A stretch of DNA of 64,000 nt from Arthrobacter ruber (GTDB taxonomy: Bacteria > Actinomycetota > Actinomycetes > Actinomycetales > Micrococcaceae). The stretch covers positions 196,807 through 260,806 of the forward strand of contig NZ_PPTH01000013.1 of NCBI RefSeq assembly GCF_002954225.1, in the 5' to 3' direction. Shown in pieces: positions 37,042 to 45,501 of the stretch; the stretch's first letter is position 1; the number at the start of each line of letters is the position of its first letter. The notes below the pieces were generated by a model. That model made no database searches, was not told the DNA's origin, and saw only the letters and a program-made list of their open reading frames with translations. A program made the position numbers and the translations under genes.

Positions 37042-37059
37042 GTAATAGACTGCTATTAC
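37042..37059. promoter_or_regulatory. Perfect inverted repeat in a divergent promoter region
   Basis: GTAATAG (37042-37048), a 4-nt ACTG spacer, and CTATTAC (37053-37059). It is an AT-rich dyad in very GC-rich DNA, 73 nt upstream of the GT2 start and about 115 nt upstream of the divergent dehydratase start. AGAATACT follows directly and could be a -10. The form suits a dimeric repressor operator, but no binding protein is identified. Confidence 0.5.
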
Positions 37060-37131
37060 CTCAGAATACTAACCGCCCCGCCTGTGCCAGGCCTGCTGCG
37101 CACTGCCCTGGCGCGGCCCGGAAGGACTCCG

Positions 37132-38118
37132 TTGCACGTCCCCGACGCCGCCAGTCCGCGCGTGTTCATCGTCATCACCACCTTCAACCGGGCATCCCAC
37201 CTGCAGGACCTCCTCGCGTCGATCGCCGGCCTCGACCCGGCGCCGTCCGGCGTCGTCGTGGTCGACAACGCCAGCACGGACGGCACCGAGGACGTGCTCG
37301 CGGCCGTCGAGCTGCCCGTCCCGGTCCTCGTGCACGGTCTCCCGGTGAACGTGGGCGGGTCGGGCGGGTTCGCTGCCGGCGTGTCGCGCGCCCTCGACGA
37401 GGGGGCCGAATGGCTGTGGCTGATGGATGACGACGTCGTCGTCCTGCCCGATGCCCTCGCCTCCTTCCGGCCCTGGATGGACCGCTACTCCTGCATCCAC
37501 GGGCGCCGCTACGACCACGCGGGCGAGCCCTTCTTCTGGCAGCACATCCTCCACGAATCCCTCGGGGTCCATCTTCCCGTGCGCGGGGACGTGTTCGCGC
37601 GGTCCAGGGTGTTCCACACCAACGTCGGCTGCTTCGAGGGGATGCTGGTGGCCGCGGACGTGGTGCGGGAGATCGGGCTGCCCGATGCACGGTTCTTCCT
37701 GAACGGCGACGACCTCACGTACGGCTGGCTCATCTCGCGGCGGCATCCGGTGGCCTACGTGGACGCCTTCGTCCTGCGGAAGACGCGCGCGCAGCGGCAG
37801 GTGGACCTCGGCGTCCGGCACCTGAACGACTCGAGCGACCTGTCGCGGTTCTGCGGCATGCGCAACCGCGGGCACCTCGCCCGCTACCTGCGGCTCCACG
37901 GCCGCTTCCACCCCGTCGCGTTCGGCCTGGGGACGCTGCTGTCCGCCGGGAAGGAGATCGTGCGGCTCGTCGCCGTCGAGCGGTCCCTCTCCGGTCTGGC
38001 ATCCGTGTGGCGTGGCTGGAGGGCGGCGCGGGTGATCCTTCGGGATCCCGCGTGGCTGCCCGAGCCGCCGCTGGCCGTCCCGGCCACCGGCGCCCGGGAC
38101 ACCGGGGGGTCACGATGA
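37132..38118 (+). CDS. Family 2 glycosyltransferase
   Basis: A 328-aa GT-A fold enzyme. It begins with FIVITTFNRASHLQDLLASI and VVVDNASTDGT, has NVGGSGGFAAGV and the metal-binding MDDDVVVL (DxD), and a NGDDLTYGWLISRR acceptor-site region. These are shared with rhamnosyl-/galactofuranosyltransferase-like GT2 proteins. The TTG at 37132-37134 is chosen because a strong GAAGGA site lies 5 nt upstream; the residues before it are not protein-like. It overlaps the next gene by 4 bases. Confidence 0.87.
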   Translation: MHVPDAASPRVFIVITTFNRASHLQDLLASIAGLDPAPSGVVVVDNASTDGTEDVLAAVELPVPVLVHGLPVNVGGSGGFAAGVSRALDEGAEWLWLMDDDVVVLPDALASFRPWMDRYSCIHGRRYDHAGEPFFWQHILHESLGVHLPVRGDVFARSRVFHTNVGCFEGMLVAADVVREIGLPDARFFLNGDDLTYGWLISRRHPVAYVDAFVLRKTRAQRQVDLGVRHLNDSSDLSRFCGMRNRGHLARYLRLHGRFHPVAFGLGTLLSAGKEIVRLVAVERSLSGLASVWRGWRAARVILRDPAWLPEPPLAVPATGARDTGGSR

Positions 38119-39068
38119 GCTGGGTGGTGCTCGGCGGTTCGGGCTTCGTCGGTGCGTCGGTCCTGCGCGCCCTGCACGCGGCGGGGATCGACGCACGCGC
38201 CGTGCCCGCACCGCGCCTCACGACGACCGCGCGGACGCCTGACGCGCTGCTCGAGGCGGCAGCGGTCACCGACGCCGCCGCGCTGCGGGCCGCGCTCGAG
38301 GGCGCCGACGTCGTCGTCAACGCCGCCGGTCTCGCCACGCCCTCCGCCCCCGACGGCGAGGAGCTCCGAGGCGCGAACGCCCTGCTCCCTGCCGTCGTCG
38401 CCCGTGCCGCAGCGGATGCCGGTGTGGGCCGCTTCGTCCACCTCGGCAGCGCCGCCGTGCAGGGGCGGACTCCCGTACTCGACGAGACGGACACCGTGCG
38501 CCCGTTCTCCGCCTACTCGCGCAGCAAGGCGCTCGGCGAGCAGGCACTGGCCCTCGCCGCGCACCGGGACCCGGCGCTGTCCGTGGTGATCGTGCGCGCC
38601 ACGTCCGTCCAGGGACCGGACCGGCCGACGACGGCGGCACTCGTGCGCCTCGCGCGATCCCCGCTGGCCTCCGTGGCGTCCCCGGGCACGGCGCCGTCCC
38701 CCATCACCTCGGTGGACGCCCTCGCCGGGCTGGTCCTCGCCGTCGGGCTCCACGCGGGTCCGGTCCCCCGCATCGTGCTGCAGCCGTGGGAAGGACTCAC
38801 CGTGCGCACGGTCCTCGAGGCGGCGGGCGGACGGCCCCGGATCCTGCCCGCCGTGATCTGCCGGGCGGCGGTGGCCGGCGGCTACGCGGTGTCCTCCCTC
38901 GTGCGCGGACGCCTCGACGGCCACGTGCGCCGGGTGGAGCTGATGTGGTTCGGGCAGGACCAGGCGCGCGGCTGGGCCGTGGAGCAGGGCCTCGTACCGC
39001 CCGCCGGGGTCCGCGCGGTGCTGGCGCGGGCGCAGGATCCGGAACCCGGCGGCGCGCCGTCCGGCTGA
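38115..39068 (+). CDS. NAD-dependent epimerase/dehydratase family protein
   Basis: A 317-aa extended-SDR protein with GGSGFVGASVLRAL (NAD-binding GxxGxxG) and the catalytic YSRSK (Tyr-xxx-Lys). The Ser-Thr region is HLGSAAVQG. The substrate domain is too divergent to name; a nucleotide sugar is likely given the coupled GT2. The ATG overlaps the GT2 stop (ATGA). It ends 6 bp from the convergent threonylcarbamoyl-AMP synthase gene. Confidence 0.82.
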   Translation: MSWVVLGGSGFVGASVLRALHAAGIDARAVPAPRLTTTARTPDALLEAAAVTDAAALRAALEGADVVVNAAGLATPSAPDGEELRGANALLPAVVARAAADAGVGRFVHLGSAAVQGRTPVLDETDTVRPFSAYSRSKALGEQALALAAHRDPALSVVIVRATSVQGPDRPTTAALVRLARSPLASVASPGTAPSPITSVDALAGLVLAVGLHAGPVPRIVLQPWEGLTVRTVLEAAGGRPRILPAVICRAAVAGGYAVSSLVRGRLDGHVRRVELMWFGQDQARGWAVEQGLVPPAGVRAVLARAQDPEPGGAPSG

Positions 39069-39074
39069 GACGGG

Positions 39075-39815
39075 TCACGCCGAGGGGGTGTCGACATCCT
39101 CGACGGTATCCGCCGGTGCTGCGGCATCCGCGGCATGCGCACCGGCTGCCCCCGTCCGGGCGTCGTCGATGCCGACGATGCCCGGCACCACCTCGCGCAG
39201 CCGGTCCAGCGGGATGGTCCCCTGGCGGACCACGCGCAGCGTCTCGCCCGTGGCGTCGACGATGGTCGATCCTGTCCCGTCCGCCGCGGTCCTCGGCCCG
39301 GCGTCGAGGTAGACCGCCACCGACTCGGCGAGCTGGGCGGCGGCGTCGGCCGCGGTGGTCGCTGCGGGCTGCCCCGTCCGGTTGGCCGAGGACACCGCGA
39401 GCGGACCCGTCAGCGTGAGCAGCTCGAGGGCGACGTCGTCGTCGGGGACGCGCAGGGCGACGGTCCCCAGGGTGTCGCCGAGGTCCCAGGTCAGCGACGG
39501 CTGGGCATGGCAGATGAGGGTGAGGCCCCCGGGCCAGAACGCCTCGGCGAGGGCACGGGCGTCAGCGGTGATGTCGGTCGCGAGCCCGTCGAGGGTCTGG
39601 ACGCGGGGAATGAGGACGGGCGGCGGCATGTTGCGGCCGCGGCCCTTGGACGCGAGCAGGGTCGCGACCGCCTGGGGCGAGAACGCGTCCGCGCCGATCC
39701 CGTAGACGGTGTCCGTCGGCAGCACGACGCACTGCTTGAGGGAGACCGCGCGCTGGGCGGCGGCGAGCCCCTCGCGTCGCTGGGCAGGGTCGGAGCAGTC
39801 GTAGCTGGTGGTCAC
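39075..39815 (-). CDS. L-threonylcarbamoyladenylate synthase (TsaC/Sua5 family)
   Basis: Makes threonylcarbamoyl-AMP for t6A37 of ANN-decoding tRNAs. The 246-aa protein has the YrdC fold: CVVLPTDTVYGIGADAF, KGRGRNMPPPVLI (compare KxR motifs), and LAVSSANRTGQP. It ends in an Ala-rich tail. There is no full Sua5 C-terminal domain, so it is TsaC-like in length with an extension. The GTG at 39813-39815 has GGAAAG about 9 nt upstream. It lies downstream of a GT2 gene in the prfA-prmC direction, where it is usually adjacent to prmC. Confidence 0.93.
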   Translation of the reverse strand: MTTSYDCSDPAQRREGLAAAQRAVSLKQCVVLPTDTVYGIGADAFSPQAVATLLASKGRGRNMPPPVLIPRVQTLDGLATDITADARALAEAFWPGGLTLICHAQPSLTWDLGDTLGTVALRVPDDDVALELLTLTGPLAVSSANRTGQPAATTAADAAAQLAESVAVYLDAGPRTAADGTGSTIVDATGETLRVVRQGTIPLDRLREVVPGIVGIDDARTGAAGAHAADAAAPADTVEDVDTPSA

Positions 39816-39885
39816 CGTTTCATCTTTCCATTGCGGAACGCACCGCCGCACATCGGAGGGCGTCGGGCACAGGGTCAGGAGGGCG

Positions 39886-40881
39886 TCAGGACGGCGGCGG
39901 ACCGAAGCCCGTGCCCCGCAGCCCTGCGGAGTACGCCGCGAACCAGGCGCGCAGTCCCTTCAGGTCGCGCTGCGTGAGGAAGTAGTACGGGAAGCCGATG
40001 ACGTCGGCGCCGAACCAGCGCAGGTTGCGGTACTTGCGCGCGTTGTAGGCACGGTTGCGGAAGTAGGAGAAGCGCTTGAAGTCGCCGTCGGGGATGACGG
40101 GCGTGATGAACCCGCCGAAGATCGGCTTCATCTCGGACCAGGTGGCCGGGTGCCGGACGGCGACGGTCGCGAGCGTCCCGTACTTCAGGCCCGCCCGGCG
40201 CACGCGGGCCAGGAAGTCCACCTCGTCGCCGCGGATGAAGTACTTCATGTCCGGCAGGCCGATCGTCGAGAAGACCTCGGTGCGGACCAGGGCGCCGTTG
40301 AAGAAGTGCACCATGTCAGGCAGGTAGCCCAGGGGCTCGAGGGTGGCGCGGTCGTTGGTCAGCAGGCCGTTGATGCGGAAGTTGAAGGACAGCCGCGTGG
40401 GGTCGGCGGTGGCGGCGACGAGCGGACTGACGATGTCGAGATCGTGGTCGTGCGCGGCGCGGAGCAGCTCGGCGAGGCAGTGCTCGTCCTCGGGGTGGCC
40501 GTCGTCGTCCATGAGCCAGATCCAGCGGGCTCCGCTCGCGATCGCGGCGAGGATGGCGAAGGCGAATCCGCCGGCGCCACCGAGGTTCGCCTCGGAGCGG
40601 AGGTAGTGGATGGCACCGCCATCGGCTGTCGCGGCCTCGACGACGGCGGCGGCCGGCCGTGTCCCCGAATCGACGAGCGCCACGGTCCTGATCGGGGCGG
40701 TCTGGGCCGCGAGGGAGTGCAGGAGCTGCGCGAGTTCCTCGTGCCGGTCGTAGGTCACGGCGGCGACGGCGACGGTGTCGGTGTCGAGGGGAGCGCCCGC
40801 GTCGGTGGCGGCGTCCGTGCTCCCGACCGTCGTGCCGACCGTGTCCGGTACCGGCCCGGCCTGCGTGCTGCGCTCCGTCAT
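39886..40881 (-). CDS. Family 2 glycosyltransferase
   Basis: A 331-aa GT2 enzyme: VAVAAVTYDRHEELAQLLHSL, ANLGGAGGFAFAI, the metal site WLMDDDGHPEDEH, HFFNGALVRTEVF and FIRGDEVDFLARV. It resembles the other GT2 at 37.1 kb and galactofuranosyl/rhamnosyltransferase-like proteins. The ATG overlaps the prmC stop (ATGA). Upstream residues in the open frame are shadow sequence from prmC. The acceptor is not known. Confidence 0.88.
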   Translation of the reverse strand: MTERSTQAGPVPDTVGTTVGSTDAATDAGAPLDTDTVAVAAVTYDRHEELAQLLHSLAAQTAPIRTVALVDSGTRPAAAVVEAATADGGAIHYLRSEANLGGAGGFAFAILAAIASGARWIWLMDDDGHPEDEHCLAELLRAAHDHDLDIVSPLVAATADPTRLSFNFRINGLLTNDRATLEPLGYLPDMVHFFNGALVRTEVFSTIGLPDMKYFIRGDEVDFLARVRRAGLKYGTLATVAVRHPATWSEMKPIFGGFITPVIPDGDFKRFSYFRNRAYNARKYRNLRWFGADVIGFPYYFLTQRDLKGLRAWFAAYSAGLRGTGFGPPPS

Positions 40882-41747
40882 CGTGCTGCCTCTTCCGTCG
40901 TCGTGGTCTGCCCCTGCGGCGCGAGGACCGCGCTCGTCGCGCGGTCGCGGCCGCCGAGGTCCTGGTGGGTCGTCACAGCGCTCCAGGTACCCATCTTTCC
41001 GAGGAACGCGGCGACCCAGGGTGCCTGCACCTCGGCGTGCTCGATCACGAAGTAGCCACCCGGCACGAGCAGGCGGGCGGCGGTCACGGCGGCGGCCCGG
41101 GGCAGCTCCATGCCGTCCGCTCCCCCGCCGTACAGTGCCATCCGCGGATCGTGTTCGGCGACCTCGGGTTCCACGGGGACGGCGTCGGCGGGGATGTAGG
41201 GCGGGTTGGACACCACGATGTCGAACGAGCCGTCGTGCTCGGGCAGGGCGGTCGCGAGATCGCCCTGGACGAGGTGGACGCCGAAGGGCTCGAGATTCGG
41301 CCCCGCCCACGCGAGGGCCAGGTCGCTGAGTTCGACGGCGTACACGTCGGCCCCCGGGACCTCGTCGGCGACGGCCGCGGCGATCGCCCCGCTGCCCGTG
41401 CCCAGGTCCACGATCCTCGGTGCGTCGAGGGTGGCGGCGCGGTCGATCACGAGCTGCGCGACCGTCTCCGTCTCGGGCCGCGGCACGAACACCCCCGGGC
41501 CCACGGCCAGCTCCACGCGGCGGAACCAGGCCGTGCCCGTGAGGTGCTGCAGCGGGACACGGCGTGCGCGCTCGTCGACGAGGGCCCTGTAGCCCTCGGG
41601 CACCGGGGCGCCCGTCAGGGCGAGGGCGCGCAGCCGGCCGCGCGATACCCCGAGCAGGTGTGCGGCGAGGAGCTCGGCGTCGACGCGGGGACTGGGCACG
41701 CCGGCCTCCCGCAGCCTGCGTTCGGCCGCCCGCAGGGCCTCCTCCAC
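40878..41747 (-). CDS. prmC: Release factor glutamine methyltransferase
   Basis: Methylates the GGQ glutamine of release factors. The 289-aa protein has an N-terminal helical domain, GTAWFRRVELAVGPGVFVPRPETE (the PRPETE motif), SAM-binding DLGTGSGAIA and the catalytic NPPY (181-184). The GTG at 41745-41747 starts 3 nt after the prfA stop, the usual prfA-prmC pairing of enzyme and substrate. Confidence 0.95.
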   Translation of the reverse strand: MEEALRAAERRLREAGVPSPRVDAELLAAHLLGVSRGRLRALALTGAPVPEGYRALVDERARRVPLQHLTGTAWFRRVELAVGPGVFVPRPETETVAQLVIDRAATLDAPRIVDLGTGSGAIAAAVADEVPGADVYAVELSDLALAWAGPNLEPFGVHLVQGDLATALPEHDGSFDIVVSNPPYIPADAVPVEPEVAEHDPRMALYGGGADGMELPRAAAVTAARLLVPGGYFVIEHAEVQAPWVAAFLGKMGTWSAVTTHQDLGGRDRATSAVLAPQGQTTTTEEAAR

Positions 41748-41750
41748 GCC

Positions 41751-42830
41751 CTACTCGTCCGCGCCGATGGCGTCGAGGCGCGCCTGCTCGTCCATCTCGA
41801 TGGCGGACTGCACCACCGGCTCGAGCTCGCCGTTCATGACGGCGTCGAGGTTGTAGGCCTTGTAGCCCGTCCGATGGTCGGCGATCCGGTTCTCCGGGTA
41901 GTTGTAGGTGCGGATGCGCTCGGAGCGGTCCATGGTGCGGATCTGCGACTTCCGGATGTCCGAGTTCGCCGCGTCGATCTTCTCCTGCTCGTGCGCGAGG
42001 ATCCGGGAGCGCAGCACGCGCATCGCTGCCTCACGGTTCTGCAGCTGCGACTTCTCGTTCTGCATCGCGACCACGATCCCGGTGGGCAGGTGCGTGATGC
42101 GCACGGCGGAGTCGGTGGTGTTCACGGACTGCCCGCCGGGGCCCGAGGACCGGTAGACGTCGATCTTGAGGTCGTTCTGGCTGATCTCGACCTCTTCCGG
42201 CTCGTCCACCTCGGGCAGCACGAGGACACCCGCGGCGGAGGTGTGGATGCGGCCCTGCGACTCCGTGACGGGCACGCGCTGCACGCGGTGCACCCCGCCC
42301 TCGAACTTGAGCCGGGCGTAGACGCCCTCGGCAGGGTCGTTCGACGAGCCCTTGATGGCCATCTGCACGTCCTTGTAGCCGCCGAGGTCCGACTCGTTGG
42401 CCGAGATGAGCTCGGTCTTCCAGCCGCGGGACTCCGCATAGCGCGCGTACATGCGCAGCAGGTCCCCGGCGAAGAGTGCTGCCTCGTCGCCGCCCTCGCC
42501 GCCCTTGACCTCGATGATGACGTTGCGGCTGTCGTTGGGGTCCCGCGGGATCAGCAGGCGTCGCAGCCGCTCCTGCGCCGTGGCGAGCTGCTCCTCCAGG
42601 ACCGGCACCTCCGCGGCGAACTCGGGGTCCTCGGACGCCATCTCGCGGGCCGCCTGGAGGTCGTCGTCGAGCGCGCTCCAGCGATTGTGGGCATCGACGA
42701 TCCGCCCGAGCTCCGCGTACCGGCGGCCGAGCTTCCGCGCGAGCGCCTGGTCGGCGTGGACGGCGGGATCGGCGAGCTGGTCCTGCAGCTCGGAGTGTTC
42801 GTCGAGCAGTCCCTGGATGGACTCAAACAT
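41751..42830 (-). CDS. prfA: Peptide chain release factor 1
   Basis: Releases peptides at UAA and UAG. The 359-aa protein contains the codon-recognition PVT (187-189, RF1-type) and the GGQ catalytic motif (232-234) in [16 protein letters not shown]. Length is normal. It is followed by prmC, which methylates its GGQ. A separate hairpin separates it from rho upstream. Confidence 0.97.
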   Translation of the reverse strand: MFESIQGLLDEHSELQDQLADPAVHADQALARKLGRRYAELGRIVDAHNRWSALDDDLQAAREMASEDPEFAAEVPVLEEQLATAQERLRRLLIPRDPNDSRNVIIEVKGGEGGDEAALFAGDLLRMYARYAESRGWKTELISANESDLGGYKDVQMAIKGSSNDPAEGVYARLKFEGGVHRVQRVPVTESQGRIHTSAAGVLVLPEVDEPEEVEISQNDLKIDVYRSSGPGGQSVNTTDSAVRITHLPTGIVVAMQNEKSQLQNREAAMRVLRSRILAHEQEKIDAANSDIRKSQIRTMDRSERIRTYNYPENRIADHRTGYKAYNLDAVMNGELEPVVQSAIEMDEQARLDAIGADE

Positions 42831-42910
42831 CGGGTGTACCTCTTTCGGCGTGTGCAGCCAGTCTACGAAGGTCGAGGGGGCAGGAGCCGCCCGTTAACGG
42901 GGAAGCCGCC

Positions 42911-42947
42911 CGGCAGGAGCCGGCCACGAGGTGACCGGCTCCTGCCG
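42911..42947 (-). terminator. Terminator-like hairpin after rho
   Basis: A perfect 13-bp stem (42911-42923 with 42935-42947) and an 11-nt loop, 14 nt past the rho stop. No T run follows on the minus strand. It likely limits read-through into prfA. Confidence 0.7.
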
Positions 42948-42961
42948 AACGGCTGCCGTTG

Positions 42962-45133
42962 CTAGTCGGAGTCCTTGGAGCCCAGCGTGGTCTTCTGGAC
43001 CTGCATCAGGAACTCGACGTTGGACTGCGTCTCCCGGATCTTGTTGGTAAGCAGCTCGAGTGCCTGCTGGGTCTCGAGACCCGACAGCACGCGGCGCAGC
43101 TTCCACATGATCTTGACCTCGTCGGGCGAGAGCAGGTTCTCCTCGCGGCGCGTACCGGACGCGTTGACGTCCACGGCCGGGAAGATGCGCTTGTCGGCGA
43201 GGCTGCGCGAGAGGCGGAGCTCCATGTTGCCGGTGCCCTTGAACTCCTCGAAGATGACCTCGTCCATCTTGGAACCGGTCTCGACGAGCGCGGTGGCGAG
43301 GATGGTGAGCGAGCCGCCGTTCTCGATGTTGCGTGCCGCACCGAAGAAGCGCTTCGGCGGGTACAGCGCGGCCGAGTCGACACCACCGGAGAGGATACGG
43401 CCCGAGGCCGGGGCGGCGAGGTTGTACGCACGGCCGAGGCGGGTCATGGAGTCGAGGAGTACGACGACGTCCATGCCCATCTCCACGAGGCGCTTGGCAC
43501 GCTCGATGGACAGTTCGGCGACCGTGGTGTGGTCGTCGGCGGGACGGTCGAAGGTCGAGGCGATGACCTCGCCCTTCACGGTCCGCTGCATGTCGGTGAC
43601 CTCCTCGGGACGCTCGTCCACCAGGACCATCATGAGGTGGACCTCAGGATTGTTGATCGTGATGGCGTTGGCGATCGCCTGCAGGATGAGCGTCTTGCCG
43701 GCCTTCGGCGGCGAGACGATCAGGCCGCGCTGGCCCTTGCCGATCGGCGCGACGAGGTCGATCACGCGCGGGCCGATCTTCTTCGGGTCCGTCTCGAGGC
43801 GCAGGCGGTCCGAGGGGTAGAGCGGGACGAGCTTCGCGAACTCGACGCGGTCCTTCAGGTCCTCGGCGGGCTTGCCGTTGACCGACGTGACGCGCACCAG
43901 GGCGTTGAACTTCTGGCGTGCGCTGGCCTGGGTCTCGCCGTCGCGGGGTGCGCGGATGGCACCGACCACGGCGTCGCCCTTGCGCAGGTTGTGCTTCTTG
44001 ACCTGGGCGAGCGAGACGTAGACGTCGTTCGGGCCCGGCAGGTAGCCGGAGGTGCGCACGAAGGCGTAGTTCTCGAGCACGTCCAGGATGCCGGCGACCG
44101 GCAGCAGGACGTCGTCCTCGGTGACCTCGACGTCGTCGACGTCGGGCTGGTTGCGCCCGCGGCGGCGGTCGTTGCGGTCGTTCCGGTCGGGGCGGTCGTT
44201 GCGGTCGCGGAAGCGGCTGCTGCGGTCCTCGGGACCATTGCCACCGGCGCGGTTCGCGCGGTTGCGGCGGTTGCGCCCGCGGCCCTCGTCGTCGTTCGCG
44301 CCGTTGCCCCGGTTGTCGCTGCGCTCGCTGCCGTTCCGGCCGTTGTCGAACTGGGTGTCGCCGTTGGACCCGTTGTTGGAGCCGTTCGACCCGTTGTTGG
44401 AGCCGTTCGAGCCGTTGGACCCGTTGTTCGAGCTGTCGTCCCGGCCGTTGCGTGAGCGGGTGCGACGCTCGCCGCGGCCCTCGCCCTGCTGTCCGGACTG
44501 CGTGTCGGCCTCGCCCTGGCCGGCGTTCTGCACATCGGCCGAGGAGCCGTTCTGGCCCTCGTTCTGGCCCGACGGCGTGTCGGTGCGGTCATCGCCACGG
44601 CGGTTGCGGCGGTTCCGCTGGCCACGGCCACCGTTCTCACGGTCTCCGCGGTCCTGCTGCTCGCCGGCGGAGGTGTCCTCCGCAGCGTCACGGGCGGGAG
44701 CCTCGCCCTGCTCGTCGGCGACGGCGGCGTCCGGCGCGGGCGTGGAGACGACTCCGTCGCTGCCTGCGCGGCGGTTGCGGTTGCGGGTGCGGGGCTGACG
44801 TTCGGCCGGAGCGGACTGCTCGTCCTGGCTGTCGGCCGCCTCGGCAGGGGTGCCCGCGACGGCGGGGCGCTCTGCGTCGGTGCTGCGCTCGCTGCGCACG
44901 GTGGGGGTCTTCTGGCGGTCGGCGACGGCGGACCCGCGCTGGTGGTCGGAGATCGCGGACACGAGGTCGCTCTTGCGCATCCTCGATCCGCCGGTGATCC
45001 CGAGCTGACCGGCAAGAGCCTGCAGCTGGGCGAGCTTGAGGCCCGCGAGACCGCTGCTCTTGGAAGTCGTCGCGCCGGCGGTGTCGGCGTCTTGGGTGGC
45101 CACACCTGGTAACAGGTCAGTGGTTTCAGTCAC
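42962..45133 (-). CDS. rho: Transcription termination factor Rho
   Basis: The hexameric RNA-dependent ATPase that ends transcription. The 723-aa protein is about 300 residues longer than E. coli Rho. It has a Rho_N domain (LAGLKLAQLQALAGQLGI), a huge disordered Asp/Glu/Arg/Asn-rich insert with an Asn-Gly-Ser repeat (about 234-265), an RNA-binding Rho cold-shock-like domain and the ATPase core with P-loop SPPKAGKT near residue 475 and the later LVDERPEEVTDM Q-loop region. The GTG at 45131-45133 has GAAGGA 6 nt upstream. Such inserts bind RNA in Micrococcus Rho. Confidence 0.96.
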   Translation of the reverse strand: MTETTDLLPGVATQDADTAGATTSKSSGLAGLKLAQLQALAGQLGITGGSRMRKSDLVSAISDHQRGSAVADRQKTPTVRSERSTDAERPAVAGTPAEAADSQDEQSAPAERQPRTRNRNRRAGSDGVVSTPAPDAAVADEQGEAPARDAAEDTSAGEQQDRGDRENGGRGQRNRRNRRGDDRTDTPSGQNEGQNGSSADVQNAGQGEADTQSGQQGEGRGERRTRSRNGRDDSSNNGSNGSNGSNNGSNGSNNGSNGDTQFDNGRNGSERSDNRGNGANDDEGRGRNRRNRANRAGGNGPEDRSSRFRDRNDRPDRNDRNDRRRGRNQPDVDDVEVTEDDVLLPVAGILDVLENYAFVRTSGYLPGPNDVYVSLAQVKKHNLRKGDAVVGAIRAPRDGETQASARQKFNALVRVTSVNGKPAEDLKDRVEFAKLVPLYPSDRLRLETDPKKIGPRVIDLVAPIGKGQRGLIVSPPKAGKTLILQAIANAITINNPEVHLMMVLVDERPEEVTDMQRTVKGEVIASTFDRPADDHTTVAELSIERAKRLVEMGMDVVVLLDSMTRLGRAYNLAAPASGRILSGGVDSAALYPPKRFFGAARNIENGGSLTILATALVETGSKMDEVIFEEFKGTGNMELRLSRSLADKRIFPAVDVNASGTRREENLLSPDEVKIMWKLRRVLSGLETQQALELLTNKIRETQSNVEFLMQVQKTTLGSKDSD
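44361..44432. repeat. 21-bp tandem repeats inside rho
   Basis: Three 21-bp units (44361-44381, 44382-44402, 44412-44432) plus one 9-bp partial unit between the last two. They encode Asn-Gly-Ser repeats in the disordered insert and keep the frame. Confidence 0.9.
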
Positions 45134-45402
45134 GAAGGATCCTTCCCCCTCGTCGGGCGGCCACCTGATCGGTGGTCCGCGGTGGTTTGCCCCGTGCCGC
45201 ATGTGAAGCAGGCGGGGTTCAGTCCGTCCGGAGGTGATCCGGCGCGGCCTGGGTGTGCTGGAAGCCTGAGGTCGTCGATCTGCGGGAGGTTGATCCGCAC
45301 GCACAAAGATGATGTCGGAGGCTGCACCCGGGGATTGCTGGTGCGGGTGGGACCCGCAGTTTCGCGGCGGTCTAGAGAAGAGGACGGCGAATTCAACAGA
45401 AG

Positions 45403-45478
45403 CACGAGATGCCTGTTGGGAGACACGGTGTCAGCTGAACGACACGGTCCTTGCTGGAAGACACACTGGTGCCGATGG
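45403..45478. repeat. Degenerate 19-bp tandem repeats in the rho leader
   Basis: The octamer GACACGGT begins at 45422 and 45441 and a variant GACACACT at 45460, exactly 19 bp apart; a fourth, weaker unit starts at about 45403. Each unit ends in a GCTGGAA-like heptamer. It looks like an old tandem array or phased binding sites. Confidence 0.6.
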
Positions 45479-45493
45479 GCGCATGGTGCGCCC
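45477..45493 (-). terminator. Hairpin after thrB
   Basis: GGGCGCA (45477-45483), loop TGG, TGCGCCC (45487-45493): a perfect 7-bp stem 8 nt past the thrB stop. No T run follows, so termination strength is unclear. Confidence 0.5.
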
Positions 45494-45501
45494 GGCGGTA
45501 C

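Larger units (their letters stand above)
45134..45501 (-). other. Leader region of rho, no gene
   Basis: 368 bp between thrB and rho, the longest gene-free stretch here. It holds the thrB hairpin (45477-45493), four degenerate 19-bp repeats (45403-45478), a 6-bp hairpin GCGGGT-GGG-ACCCGC (45343-45357) and a CAACAG/CTGTTG inverted repeat. A rho promoter and 5' leader must lie within it. No convincing ORF is present. The GC content is lower than the surroundings. Confidence 0.6.

Noticed and set aside
44361..44432. Possible CRISPR-like array
   Set aside because: The units are in frame inside rho, contiguous and without spacers.
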